Shown: positions 8,614 to 17,236 of the stretch, piece by piece | Position numbering within the stretch: the first letter of the stretch is position 1 | Layout of the letters: the number at the start of each line of letters is the position of its first letter | NCBI RefSeq assembly: GCF_003610555.1 | Contig: NZ_RAPQ01000008.1 | Span: forward strand, 1,976,490-2,040,489 | Reading direction: 5' to 3' | Origin: Marinifilum flexuosum | GTDB taxonomy: Bacteria > Bacteroidota > Bacteroidia > Bacteroidales > Marinifilaceae | DNA: 64,000 bases | Translations under genes and position numbers: made by a program | Notes under the pieces: generated by a model | The model's database searches: none | Seen by the model: the letters and a program-made list of their open reading frames with translations, nothing else | Told to the model about the DNA's origin: nothing

Positions 8614-9806
8614 TGAAAGAGATTAAGCTCATTTCAGAATATTATTATCCGGAGGAACCATCAACTGGATACTATATAAAGGGAATTGCTGAAGGATTGG
8701 CAAAGGATACAAACCTGACTGTGATATATACATCTAGTAATGCTTCCTCAATAATTAGAGAGCAAGAAGCTGGATTGAAGAAAATCATTGTTCCTTCTAT
8801 TAATATTGATAAGAACAAACTGTTACCTCGTTTATATAGATTGTTAGTACTTTCTATTAGATTGCTATCAAGGTATCTTAAAGAACACAGAAAAGGTGAA
8901 ACGGTAATTTGCGTTACAAATCCAGCATTTATAGTACCATTAATTGCTCTCTATAAAAGGTGGAATAAAAAATTTAAGCTTGTTTTTTTAGTGCATGATG
9001 TTTTTCCAGAGAACCTTGTTGCTTCTGGAATAGTTAAGAGAACTAATATTCTATATAAGTTAATATTGAGAATTTATAATTCTTCATACTCAAAAGCTGA
9101 TTCAATTGTTACCTGTGGCAGAGATATGCGAGAGTTATTTATCAAAAAGACAGGAGCAGGAGATAATTCACCAACAATAGAATATATTCCTAATTGGGGA
9201 GATATAAATTCAATTACACCAATTGAGAACTATAAAGATCTGATTCGGAAGGAATATAAATTGCAGAATAAACTTACTTTCCAATTTGCAGGAAATATTG
9301 GTAGGTTACAAGGAATTCCAAATATTTTAGAAAGTCTTAAAAGTATTGATTACAAAGACATCGCTTTTGTATTTTATGGTAAGGGGGCATGTCTAGATGA
9401 TATTTTAGAAGCTAATGATTCACGTGTCATTTACGGTGGTTCTTTTGATAAGGAGGAATCTCAAAAATATTTGAATTTGTGTGATATATCTGTTGTTTGT
9501 TTACAAAAGGGGATGACAGGATTAGGTGTACCTAGTAAAACATATAGTAATTTAGCCGCAGGAAAACCTATTTTATATGTAGGTGAACCCGAAGATGAAA
9601 TAGCACAAGTCATTGCAAAAGAAGAGATTGGCTATGTTTGTGATTTAAATGAACCTGGATCAATAAAAAGAGGGATAAATTGGTTTTATTCTTTAGATGA
9701 CTATTCATATAACCTTCTTTCCAAAAATTCAAGAGAGGTTGCGGAAAAATTATTCTCTCAAGAGAAAGTTATCGATCAGTATTGTAGCTTTATAAAATCT
9801 AATTAG
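8613..9806 (+). CDS. WbuB-like glycosyltransferase (GT4), probable L-FucNAc/L-QuiNAc transferase
   Basis: A 397-residue GT-B enzyme. Its N-terminal pattern (ISEYYYPEEPSTGYYI) and later FLVHDVFPENLVASG are characteristic of the WbuB/WcaI group, and the C-terminal half has FAGNIGRLQG and GLGVPSKTYSNLAAGKP. WbuB-like enzymes lie next to fnlABC in E. coli O26-type clusters and are thought to transfer L-FucNAc. Here the gene directly follows the matching nucleotide-sugar block, overlapping it by one base, so it is probably the transferase for that sugar. The exact donor (L-QuiNAc or L-FucNAc) and acceptor remain inference. Confidence 0.87.
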   Translation: MKEIKLISEYYYPEEPSTGYYIKGIAEGLAKDTNLTVIYTSSNASSIIREQEAGLKKIIVPSINIDKNKLLPRLYRLLVLSIRLLSRYLKEHRKGETVICVTNPAFIVPLIALYKRWNKKFKLVFLVHDVFPENLVASGIVKRTNILYKLILRIYNSSYSKADSIVTCGRDMRELFIKKTGAGDNSPTIEYIPNWGDINSITPIENYKDLIRKEYKLQNKLTFQFAGNIGRLQGIPNILESLKSIDYKDIAFVFYGKGACLDDILEANDSRVIYGGSFDKEESQKYLNLCDISVVCLQKGMTGLGVPSKTYSNLAAGKPILYVGEPEDEIAQVIAKEEIGYVCDLNEPGSIKRGINWFYSLDDYSYNLLSKNSREVAEKLFSQEKVIDQYCSFIKSN

Positions 9807-9807
9807 T

Positions 9808-10701
9808 ATGAAATCTATATTGATTATTGGTGGAGATAGTTTTATTGCTGGAAAATTCATTAAGGAGTATTCGGGTAGATTTAATATTTCAGCAATTAGC
9901 AGGGTAAATACTGGTATTAAAAATGAAGTTGTTGTTGACAATTTATTTGAAATTGATCAAAACTATTTTAATAATATTGATGTTGTGATTAATTTCGCTG
10001 CTATCGTTCACAGACCTGAAATTAGTGATGAGGATTTTTATGATAGGGTAAATTATAAGTTACCTGTTCATATAGCTAGTATTGCAAAGAAGAAAAATGT
10101 ACAACAGTTTATTCAAATGAGTACTGTGGCCGTATATGGAGAAACTTCCTTGATTAAACCAGATAGTAATCCTAGTCCTAAAACAGCATATGGTTGTTCC
10201 AAATTAAAAGCTGACATTACTCTGCGAGAATTGGAAAATGAGACATTTAGGGTAGTTAGTTTGAGACCTCCAATGGTATATGGAGGTGGGTTAGCTCCTG
10301 GTAATTTAATGAAGCTAATAAGCCTTGTTAATAAAGGAATACCATTACCATTTGGTGAAATTAAAAATGCTAGAAGCTTTGTACATGTTAACAATCTAGT
10401 TGGATTTATTTCTAAAGTTATAGCTAACGAATATTCTGGAATATATTTTCCAGTTGATGAGAAGAATTATTCGACTACCGAATTAATAGTGGAAATTTCA
10501 AAAAGATTAAACAAAAGAATTTGGAATTTTAAACTTCCTCTCTTAGGACAAAAATTATTAAGAGCTATAAAACCATCTTTGTATTCTAAGTTGTGGGGAA
10601 ATCAGATTATTGATGTAGTATATGAGTTTGCAAGGCCGAAGTATGATATTGTACAAGGGATTGAAGAAATGGTTAATTCATATTTAAAAAAAAATAAATG
10701 A
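9808..10701 (+). CDS. NAD-dependent epimerase/dehydratase (WbpV/WreQ-like 4-ketoreductase)
   Basis: A 297-residue SDR with the glycine-rich GGDSFIAGKFI near the N-terminus, FAAIVHRPE, the catalytic STVAVYGE serine region and YGCSK near residue 129. The FAAIVHRP and KLPVHIA pattern is typical of the WbpV/WreQ-like group, which reduces UDP-4-keto-6-deoxy-GlcNAc to UDP-D-QuiNAc or UDP-D-FucNAc. The nearby PglC-type initiating transferase is the usual partner of such an enzyme. The D-series dehydratase that would supply the substrate (WbpM-type) is not in the window. The next gene's ATG overlaps its stop. Confidence 0.82.
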   Translation: MKSILIIGGDSFIAGKFIKEYSGRFNISAISRVNTGIKNEVVVDNLFEIDQNYFNNIDVVINFAAIVHRPEISDEDFYDRVNYKLPVHIASIAKKKNVQQFIQMSTVAVYGETSLIKPDSNPSPKTAYGCSKLKADITLRELENETFRVVSLRPPMVYGGGLAPGNLMKLISLVNKGIPLPFGEIKNARSFVHVNNLVGFISKVIANEYSGIYFPVDEKNYSTTELIVEISKRLNKRIWNFKLPLLGQKLLRAIKPSLYSKLWGNQIIDVVYEFARPKYDIVQGIEEMVNSYLKKNK

Positions 10702-11378
10702 TATTTTTAACAGTTACAGCTCATCCTGATGATGAAGTATTAGGATTTGGTGCTACAGCAGCAAAGTTGACTTCAGAAGGTCATACTGTAGTAAATTGTA
10801 TATTATCAGGAAATGTAGATGCCAGACAGCATCGTCCTGAACTGGAAGAATTGTATAATGATACCTGTAAGGCTCAGGAAATTATTGGCGCGGAAAAACC
10901 TATCCTTGGAACATTTCCAAATATAAAGTTTAACACTGTTCCTCATTTGGATATGGTTCAGTTTATTGAAAGAGTTATTGAAGATGTTAAACCTGATTAC
11001 ATTTTCACTCACCATCCATCCGATATGAATGATGACCATGTTTGCACGTCAAGAGCATGTCAGGCCGCAGCAAGATTATTTCAACGTAAAGATGTGAAAC
11101 CTATAAAAGGTTTATTTTATATGGAGATTCTATCTTCAACTGATTGGGCGATGCCCAATAATTTGCTACCCTTTCAACCTGATTCATTTATTGAAGTTGG
11201 AGAAGAGAATTTCAATAAAAAGATTAGTGCATTAGAGGCTTATAATGGAGTAATGAGACCCTTTCCTCATCCACGTTCAATTGAGGCATTAAAAGGGGTT
11301 GCTGCATACAGAGGTGGTCAATCAGGGAAGTATTACGCAGAAGCATTTCAAACCGCATTCCAATCATTAGAATTTTAG
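10698..11378 (+). CDS. PIG-L family deacetylase
   Basis: A 226-residue LmbE/PIG-L protein. AHPDDE at residues 8-13 supplies the zinc ligands and catalytic Asp, and HHPSDMNDDHVCT near 101-113 supplies the third ligand, the motif set of GlcNAc-type N-deacetylases. It has no signal peptide, so it acts in the cytoplasm, probably on a nucleotide-sugar or lipid-linked aminosugar. It starts inside the stop of the SDR gene and ends 3 bases before the initiating sugar transferase. Because a formyltransferase-like gene lies two genes downstream, it may expose an amine for re-acylation; that link is inference. Confidence 0.9.
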   Translation: MIFLTVTAHPDDEVLGFGATAAKLTSEGHTVVNCILSGNVDARQHRPELEELYNDTCKAQEIIGAEKPILGTFPNIKFNTVPHLDMVQFIERVIEDVKPDYIFTHHPSDMNDDHVCTSRACQAAARLFQRKDVKPIKGLFYMEILSSTDWAMPNNLLPFQPDSFIEVGEENFNKKISALEAYNGVMRPFPHPRSIEALKGVAAYRGGQSGKYYAEAFQTAFQSLEF

Positions 11379-11380
11379 TC

Positions 11381-11947
11381 ATGTATAGATTTTTATTCAA
11401 ACGATTAATAGATATTCTTATCGCATTGCCATCTATTATTGTACTATCACCGATAATTCTTATAACGGCAATTGTTATAAAATTACAAGACGGAGGACCG
11501 GCAATTTTTAAACAAGCTAGAGTAGGTTTAAAAGGTGAGGATTTTACCTTATTGAAGTTTAGAAGTATGCCTGTTAATACTGCTAATGTTGCATCATCTG
11601 AGACTCACAAATTGACAATTACTCCATTTGGTAAGTTTATTCGTCGATCTAATATTGATGAACTACCACAATTGTTTAATATTTTAAGAGGAGACATGAG
11701 TATTGTTGGTCCACGACCAGCTTTGGCTAGTCAAGAACAATTAGTTAACCTACGTCTTGAAAATGGTGCTTATGATTGTAAACCGGGTTTAACTGGTCTT
11801 GCTCAAATTAATTCATACGACAATATGCCTGTAAATGTGAAAGCAGAATGGGATATTAAGTATGCGCAACGTATTACTTTTGGGGCAGATTTAAAGATTA
11901 TATTTTCTACTTTTGGGTACCTGCTTAAACCACCACCAACCTATTAG
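11381..11947 (+). CDS. Initiating phosphoglycosyl transferase (PglC/WreU-like)
   Basis: The 188-residue protein is a small monotopic phosphoglycosyl transferase. It has one N-terminal hydrophobic re-entrant helix (about 13-32), the KFRSM motif, RRSNIDELPQLFNILRGDMSIVGPRP with the catalytic Asp-Glu pair, and CKPGLTGLAQI. This class moves a sugar-1-phosphate from UDP-sugar to undecaprenyl phosphate and so starts repeat-unit assembly. The short length and the adjacent WbpV-like SDR favour a 6-deoxy-D-aminosugar such as QuiNAc as substrate. It is the last tightly packed gene before a 102-base gap. Confidence 0.93.
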   Translation: MYRFLFKRLIDILIALPSIIVLSPIILITAIVIKLQDGGPAIFKQARVGLKGEDFTLLKFRSMPVNTANVASSETHKLTITPFGKFIRRSNIDELPQLFNILRGDMSIVGPRPALASQEQLVNLRLENGAYDCKPGLTGLAQINSYDNMPVNVKAEWDIKYAQRITFGADLKIIFSTFGYLLKPPPTY

Positions 11948-12049
11948 AGATTTAATGATGAATTGGGATATCATTATTAATTATTACGGGTTAATATTGG
12001 TATATAATTATTAAGTTGCTTATGAAATAATTTTGAAAATAATAGTCTT

Positions 12050-12883
12050 ATGAAATTTGGATTTGTTACTTGTGTTCAATTGGGATTGTCCTGTATTGAA
12101 AAAATATACGAAATTGGCGGACAATTGGATTTATTGATTACACTCAATGATAATAAAGCTGTTAAGAAGTCTGGTAGAATATATTTGGATGATTTCAGCT
12201 CAAAGAATCAAATTGATTTGGTGAAAATAAATCATATTAATGATGAAGATGCCATTCAGGCCATCGTTGATCATGATATTGATTGGCTGTTTATTATTGG
12301 TTGGTCTCAAATTGCAAATAAATCTGTTCTTGATGCTCCCAAGAAAGGAGCGATAGGTATTCATCCCACTTTATTACCACAAGGAAGAGGTCGTGCAGCA
12401 ATTCCTTGGGCAATAATCAAAGGATTGGATCAGACTGGTGTTTCTATGTTTAAGTTGGATGAAGGAGTTGATACAGGAAAATTACTGGGGCAGAAAATAC
12501 TTCCTTTAACTACAGAAGAAACAGCTTCTAGCCTTTACGAAAGAGTGAATAAAGCACATGAAGATTTAATTGAGGAAGTTTGGTCTGATTTGGTTAATGA
12601 TTCAGTTGTATTAAAGTTACAGGATGAAAGTAAGGCGACGTATTGGCCTGGGAGGACTCCTGCTGATGGAGAAATTAATGAAGCCATGACCGTGGAAGAG
12701 GTTGATAGATTGGTGAGAGCAACTACAAAACCATATCCAGGAGCCTTTATAATGCAAGATGGTAAAAAGATAATTGTTTGGTCTGGAAGTTCTATACCTT
12801 CCAATGGAAATACAGAGTCAATAAGAGTAAATCTGAGTAATGGAACCTACTGGGCAATGGACTATGAAGAGGAAATAGGCTAA
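12050..12883 (+). CDS. Formyltransferase family protein (sugar N-formyltransferase-like)
   Basis: The 277-residue protein has the formyltransferase fold of methionyl-tRNA and sugar formyltransferases: IGIHPTLLPQGRGRAAIPWAI around 102-122 and KLDEGVDTGKLL around 136-146, with a short C-terminal domain. The catalytic His (H105) and Asp (D141) are present, but the residue two before the His, usually Asn, is Gly (G103). The same GxHP form occurs in a sugar-cluster subgroup of the family, so it need not be inactive. It may N-formylate an aminosugar using a formyl-folate. It stands 102 bases after the initiating transferase and just before WbuC. Confidence 0.8.
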   Translation: MKFGFVTCVQLGLSCIEKIYEIGGQLDLLITLNDNKAVKKSGRIYLDDFSSKNQIDLVKINHINDEDAIQAIVDHDIDWLFIIGWSQIANKSVLDAPKKGAIGIHPTLLPQGRGRAAIPWAIIKGLDQTGVSMFKLDEGVDTGKLLGQKILPLTTEETASSLYERVNKAHEDLIEEVWSDLVNDSVVLKLQDESKATYWPGRTPADGEINEAMTVEEVDRLVRATTKPYPGAFIMQDGKKIIVWSGSSIPSNGNTESIRVNLSNGTYWAMDYEEEIG

Positions 12884-12915
12884 GTTGCTTAATTCTCACT
12901 TTAAACATTTACTTA

Positions 12916-13383
12916 ATGGAATATATAAATGATCAACTACTCAATGTAGTTACGGAGAACGCAATTAAAAATCCTCGGAAGCGCATGAATCACAATTTTC
13001 ATAAAAATGGTGAAGAATTGTTGCAAAGAATGCTTAATGCTTTGGAACCTGAAACTTATTTACCGCCGCATAGGCATGCAGAAAAAGTTGAGGTATTTCT
13101 TTTGCTAAGAGGTAAAGTACAGGTTTTATTTTTTGATGATTCAGGAGAAATTGTTGAAGTAAAACAATTGAATCCTATTTCGGGTGAATATGGTGTAGAA
13201 ATTCCAGCAGGCATTTGGCATACCATTTTTGTGGAAGAATCAGGTTCTGTAATTTATGAGATAAAGGAAGGACCATATGTTCCAGGCGTAGGAGTAGATT
13301 TTGCTCCTTGGGCACCTAAGGCAGATAATGAGTCCGAAGCATTGAATTACATGAAAGAATTAAATTCAAAACTATTGAAGTGA
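12916..13383 (+). CDS. wbuC: WbuC family cupin-fold metalloprotein
   Basis: A 155-residue single-domain cupin. The motif YLPPHRHAEKVEVFLLLRG holds the two metal-binding histidines and the glutamate of cupin motif 1, and GVEIPAGIWHTIF holds the motif 2 histidine. This arrangement and the late WAP segment match WbuC, found beside fnlABC and wbuB in E. coli O26-type clusters. Its biochemical role is not settled in the family; sugar-nucleotide modification or isomerisation has been suggested. Presence here with WbuB-like and FnlA/C-like genes supports an L-FucNAc/L-QuiNAc-type locus. Confidence 0.87.
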   Translation: MEYINDQLLNVVTENAIKNPRKRMNHNFHKNGEELLQRMLNALEPETYLPPHRHAEKVEVFLLLRGKVQVLFFDDSGEIVEVKQLNPISGEYGVEIPAGIWHTIFVEESGSVIYEIKEGPYVPGVGVDFAPWAPKADNESEALNYMKELNSKLLK

Positions 13384-13397
13384 AAGTTGACCTATAT

Positions 13398-14600
13398 ATG
13401 AATAACAACTACATCATTATCATGGCCGGGGGAGTAGGCTCCCGTTTCTGGCCTATGAGTACCGAAGAAAAACCAAAGCAATTTTTGGATGTTTTGGGAA
13501 TAGGAAAGAGCTTATTGCAACAAACGGTGGCTCGTTTTCAAACCATAGCACCTGCTGAAAACATTTTAATTGTTACCTCTGCAAAATACAAGAAACTGGT
13601 AGCTGAGCAATGCCCTGAATTGTTAGAGAGCAATATTCTGTTGGAGCCTTGTATGCGTAATACGGCGCCATGTATTGCCTATGCAGCTTATAAGATTAAA
13701 GCTTTAAATGCTGATGCTAATATTGTAGTAGCTCCTTCGGATCATTTAATTACCAATGAAGCTGAATTCATTCGAATTATTGAAAATGGTTTGGACTTCA
13801 CTGCAAATAATGATGCATTGTTGACATTGGGCATTCAGCCACATCGCCCGGAAACAGGTTATGGATACATACAAGCTAATTCAGTTAACAGTGATCAGTC
13901 ATCAGTTATCAGTAAGAATCCAAATATTGGCTCGGAAGGTGAAGCATATGAAACCATGCCAAATGCAGAGGCCAGTTTCTCCCCTTCAGAGCCTGTCCCG
14001 ACTATTCGGGAGGAGATTAAGAGGGGTGTTGTTGTAGAAAGCCCTCTTAAAGTAGCTGCCTTCAAAGAAAAACCAAACTTAGAAACCGCTAAAGAATATT
14101 TGACTGCAGGCAACTATTTCTGGAACTCAGGCATTTTCTTGTGGTCGTTCAAAAGCATTCTTTCTGCTTTTGAACGTTTCGTGCCAGAGGTGGCAGCTAT
14201 TTTCCAAAAAGGAGAGGAGTTTTACAATACAGATAAAGAACAAGCCTTTATCGATGAGATGTTTCCTACCTGTACCAATATTTCTATTGACTATGCAGTG
14301 ATGGAAAAGGCCAATAATATTTTTGTTCAACCAGCAGATTTTGGATGGTCTGATTTGGGTACTTGGGGATCACTTTGGGAAAAACGTGAGAGAAATGAAG
14401 CTGGAAATACAGTAGTGGGTGAGAAGGTTCATTTGTTTGATGCGGACAACTGTATAATTAACATGCCTAAAGACAAAAAAGTCGTGATTCAAGGTCTGCA
14501 GGATTACATTGTTGTAGAAGACAATGAGGTTTTATTGATTTGTAAAAAAGAAGAGGAGCAGCGCATAAAAGAGTTTCGTGCTTCAATCATAAATGAATAA
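13398..14600 (+). CDS. Mannose-1-phosphate guanylyltransferase with an unusual internal insert
   Basis: A nucleotidyltransferase with IIMAGGVGSRFWPMS and EKPKQFLD (the GTP-binding signature), APSDHLI, FKEKP, GNYFWNSGIFLW and FGWSDLGTWGS, all standard for GDP-mannose pyrophosphorylases. It makes GDP-mannose from GTP and mannose-1-phosphate, supplying mannose, fucose or related residues. The ATG at 13398 is preferred over the GTG at 13380, which overlaps the wbuC stop. Relatives are about 355-360 residues; this one is about 400 because of roughly 50 low-complexity residues between GYGYIQAN and VAAFKEKP. A strong terminator follows, ending the cluster. Confidence 0.9.
   Translation: MNNNYIIIMAGGVGSRFWPMSTEEKPKQFLDVLGIGKSLLQQTVARFQTIAPAENILIVTSAKYKKLVAEQCPELLESNILLEPCMRNTAPCIAYAAYKIKALNADANIVVAPSDHLITNEAEFIRIIENGLDFTANNDALLTLGIQPHRPETGYGYIQANSVNSDQSSVISKNPNIGSEGEAYETMPNAEASFSPSEPVPTIREEIKRGVVVESPLKVAAFKEKPNLETAKEYLTAGNYFWNSGIFLWSFKSILSAFERFVPEVAAIFQKGEEFYNTDKEQAFIDEMFPTCTNISIDYAVMEKANNIFVQPADFGWSDLGTWGSLWEKRERNEAGNTVVGEKVHLFDADNCIINMPKDKKVVIQGLQDYIVVEDNEVLLICKKEEEQRIKEFRASIINE
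13882..14043 (+). repeat. In-frame repeat-like insert inside the guanylyltransferase gene
   Basis: About 160 bases coding for residues between YGYIQAN and LKVAAFKEKP have no counterpart in the family. The DNA begins with a run of TCAGT words (CAGTGATCAGTCATCAGT), a phrase typical of Bacteroidota intergenic repeats, and contains CCCGACTATTCGGG, an inverted repeat, and a palindromic CCCCTT/AAGAGGGG pair. The length keeps the frame open. It reads as intergenic-type DNA tolerated in a surface loop. Confidence 0.6.
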
Positions 14601-14654
14601 TTTTCGGCGTACCAACCCAACAGCAGTTAGCACTTGCGGGGCCGAATGTATAGC

Positions 14655-14686
14655 AAAAACCCGAAGAATTTTTTCTTCGGGTTTTG
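14655..14686 (+). terminator. Rho-independent terminator of the polysaccharide cluster
   Basis: The sequence CAAAAACCCGAAGAA, a short T-rich loop and TTCTTCGGGTTTTG form a strong stem ending in T residues, 55 bases after the guanylyltransferase stop. Confidence 0.85.
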
Positions 14687-15013
14687 TATTTTATAGGCCT
14701 CTTAGGTAATGAATAATATGAAATTATAGTTTTGAAATCGTTTTTTTAATCATGCTGTTCTTTGTGAAACAGTTTCGTTTGTGTTCGTCTGTGGACAAAT
14801 CTTATCTGCGAAAAACATAACCATTATCAAGATCTGCATCTAATCCTTTTAGACCTTTGTGGATCGCCTTTCTTTCTCCTTTCTCCTTTCTCCTTGGAAT
14901 TTGTGCTTTGGAGTTTAAATTGAGAGATCCCTCGGCAGGCTCGGGATGACTGCAAGTTTCTCCTTTCGACTATTTGACTATTCGACTCTTCCAGACTCTT
15001 TGACTTTAGATTT

Positions 15014-15157
15014 CTTCCGTCGCATGTGAGCAATCGTCGTTAATAAAAGTTTGTAGTTGCGACGATATTTACATGAACCATATATGCCTTGGGCTACATT
15101 CGCTTTGCTCATTTACCCAAGGCTATAAAGATTAAGCCCCTCTGGGGCTTTATTTAC
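15014..15157 (+). repeat. Structured 140-bp repeat, copy 1
   Basis: It starts CTTCCGTCGCATGTGA and contains an outer CGTCGCA/TGCGACG inverted pair, then CCTTGGGC with a degenerate partner ACCCAAGG, then a GCCCCTCTGGGGC hairpin, and ends TTTATTTAC. Four more copies occur at 15721, 18665, 19522 and 19757. Confidence 0.85.
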
Positions 15158-15720
15158 AATGACCGTTCCTTTTTGAATAATGAACAATTGATAATGTGTA
15201 ATGAATACTATAAAAGTACAGTTTTGAAATCATATGGTTCTTTATGAAACAGCTTCATTTTTCTTTGCGTTTTTAATTATTCATAGAATTAGGAGGCTTC
15301 GTTTGTGTTCGTCTGTGGACAAAGCTAATCTGCGAAAATCATATCCATCATCAACATCTGCGTCTAATCCTTTGAGATCTTTGTGGATCGTCTTTCTTTC
15401 TCCTTTCTCCTTGGAATTTGTGCTTTGGAGTTTAAATTGAGAGATCCCTTGACTAACTCGGGATGACCACTAGTTCGAACTGCCTGCTGAAAGCTGCCTG
15501 TTTTCATCTGTGTTTATTTGTGTTCATCTGTGGACAAAATTTATCCGCGAAAATCATATCTATCATCAACATCTGCGTCTAGTTCTTTGAGAACTTTATA
15601 AATTACCTTACTTTCTCCTTTCTCCTTTCTCCTTTCTCCTTTCTCCTTTCTCCTTTCTCCTTTCCACCATTCCACTTTTCCAGACTATTCGACTCTTCCA
15701 GACTCTTTGACTTTAGATTT

Positions 15721-15865
15721 CTTCCGTCGCATGTAAACGATCTTCATTTATCAAGGGCTTGTAGTTGCGACGATATTTACATGAACCATATATGCCTTGG
15801 GCTACATTCGCTTTGCTCATTTACCCAAGGCTATAAAGATTACGCCCCTCTGGGGCTTTATTTAC
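15721..15865 (+). repeat. Structured 140-bp repeat, copy 2
   Basis: It has the same order of parts as copy 1, including the CCTTGGGC...CCCAAGG and GCCCCTCTGGGGC stems, with scattered substitutions. It follows an octamer tract directly. Confidence 0.85.
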
Positions 15866-16138
15866 CAATGATTAATTGCCAATCGCAGGTTAGAGCTGCC
15901 TGCTGTAAGCTGAGTACATTTCTTTTGATTCACATAGTCATACCAGTCAAGTTGTCCTACAAAGTCATGCATTCCTATTTTTGCTTCATCCTTTAAACTT
16001 TCTCCTTTCTCCTTTTGATTTTCTGACATTCTACTTTTCCAGACTCTTCAAGAATTTTCAACTTTTCACACATTTCGACTATTCAACTGTTTGACTGTTC
16101 GACTGTTTGACTGTTCAACTATTGGACTATTCGACTTT

Positions 16139-17047
16139 TCATTCGACTGTCTCAAGTTCAATCTCCAGCACATTGGTTTCTCCCAGTCGATGAATCAGAT
16201 CCAAGCTGATGCTTTTGTAGGTAATGGCCTCAACCTTTACGGTATAAGTACCAGGCTCCAGTTTTTTGATTCGAAAACCTCCCTTTTTCCCTTTCACCTC
16301 ATGATCCAAATCGATGGATTCGATAATCACATGAGCTTGTGGCACTGGTAATTTGGTGCTTTTGTCCAAGATAGAACCTTTTACAGCCAGTGTACTGGAG
16401 TTGGGCTTCTCAATTTCCGAGGCTTCCACATAGGTATGATAGAAATCGGGTTCCGCATCCTCAAACATCGATTCCATTACCTTGTCCAACCTTTGCTGAA
16501 TAATGTGTAGACCATCTGCATGAGCCTCACTTAGGTCTTGTTGGGCAATTTTCTGTTTGCCAATCAAAACCTTTGGTCTTGGTGCCAAGGCTTCGTAGTT
16601 GGTAAACAGGGTTTTCAGATCTTCCAAATCCTGGGCTGCAAGGCCAGTTTCGCCAATCGTTTCACCTAATTTTTCCAGGTATTGAATGCTGTATTCAGTT
16701 CTACTAATCAAATTTTCATCCGAAAGTCGATTCAGACGGCCTTCACTGCCTTTAAAATTTGGCAATTCTGAGGTAATCTCATTTTTGATACAATAGTTGT
16801 ACACCAACATATTGCATTTGGAGAGATGCTTGGCCAACTGGCTTTTTACATTTCGTTTGCTTAGGGTAGAGCCTGAGTAATCCTGAGTGAGGATTTCCCA
16901 AGACAGCTCAAACTTGTTGAAGCTGGCAAAGAGGGCATCAAAAATTTCCTTCAGTACAGGAATGGCATCAATTTTCGCCTGGTTTTCACTATAGAAGTCT
17001 TCCAACCTTCTTTTCATTTCGCGGTAAGTAAAAAATACTCTTTTCAT
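16139..17047 (-). CDS. Hypothetical protein with C-terminal CarboxypepD_reg-like domain
   Basis: The helical N-terminal two thirds (302 residues from the ATG at 17047; 311 from 17074) has no family I recognise. The C-terminal 90 residues (LAVKGSILDKSTKLPVPQAHV ... GGFRIKKLEPGTYTVKVEA) form a carboxypeptidase-regulatory / transthyretin-like beta domain common in Bacteroidota surface proteins. No signal peptide is visible. I prefer the ATG at 17047 (MKRVFFTYREMKRR). It stands alone between repeat islands, and its last codons and stop (GTCGAATGA) lie in the first ATTCGACT-type octamer of the downstream tract. A 21-bp-period repeat array lies about 190 bases upstream. Function unknown. Confidence 0.8.
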   Translation of the reverse strand: MKRVFFTYREMKRRLEDFYSENQAKIDAIPVLKEIFDALFASFNKFELSWEILTQDYSGSTLSKRNVKSQLAKHLSKCNMLVYNYCIKNEITSELPNFKGSEGRLNRLSDENLISRTEYSIQYLEKLGETIGETGLAAQDLEDLKTLFTNYEALAPRPKVLIGKQKIAQQDLSEAHADGLHIIQQRLDKVMESMFEDAEPDFYHTYVEASEIEKPNSSTLAVKGSILDKSTKLPVPQAHVIIESIDLDHEVKGKKGGFRIKKLEPGTYTVKVEAITYKSISLDLIHRLGETNVLEIELETVE

Positions 17048-17236
17048 GGTGTTAGTAGTTTTAATGACAAGCACTGCATGGGCAGAAACTTGACAGGTGA
17101 ATGATAATGCTTATTTACAAGTAATATTTTAGACGATTATGAGTTCGTCAAGTAGGCTATCAATGGATAGTTAAGAGAGATTCAATAGATTAAAGCACCA
17201 GCATATAAACTTCTGTGTCATTTCTATTGATTTTCG

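Larger units (their letters stand above)
14700..16138. repeat. Mosaic repeat island I (no gene)
   Basis: This 1.4-kb stretch has no credible gene. It is built from short interspersed units: a phrase-like repeat (TTTGTGTTCGTCTGTGGACA ... ATCTGCGTCTAATCC ... TTTGTGGATC) at about 14771-14935, 15299-15450 and 15506-15600; CTCCTTT tracts, the longest about eight units at 15612-15663; octamers of the ATTCGACT type near 14965-15000, 15680-15715 and 16075-16145; and two copies of a 140-bp structured element. The open frames within it differ between copies and look non-coding. Confidence 0.85.

Noticed and set aside
8613-9806. Trehalose/sucrose-type GT4 or colanic acid WcaI
   Set aside because: The pathway context and the FLVHDVFPENLVASG pattern fit WbuB better; no colanic acid genes are present.
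14610-14640. Small RNA or attachment-site-like sequence (CAACAGCAGTTAGCACTTGC)
   Set aside because: It looks compositionally distinct from its surroundings, but I found no paired partner, tRNA-like fold or repeat to support a call.
15234-15996. Open frames of about 70 residues in repeat island I
   Set aside because: They consist of translated repeat units (poly CTCCTTT and phrase repeats) and change sequence between copies.
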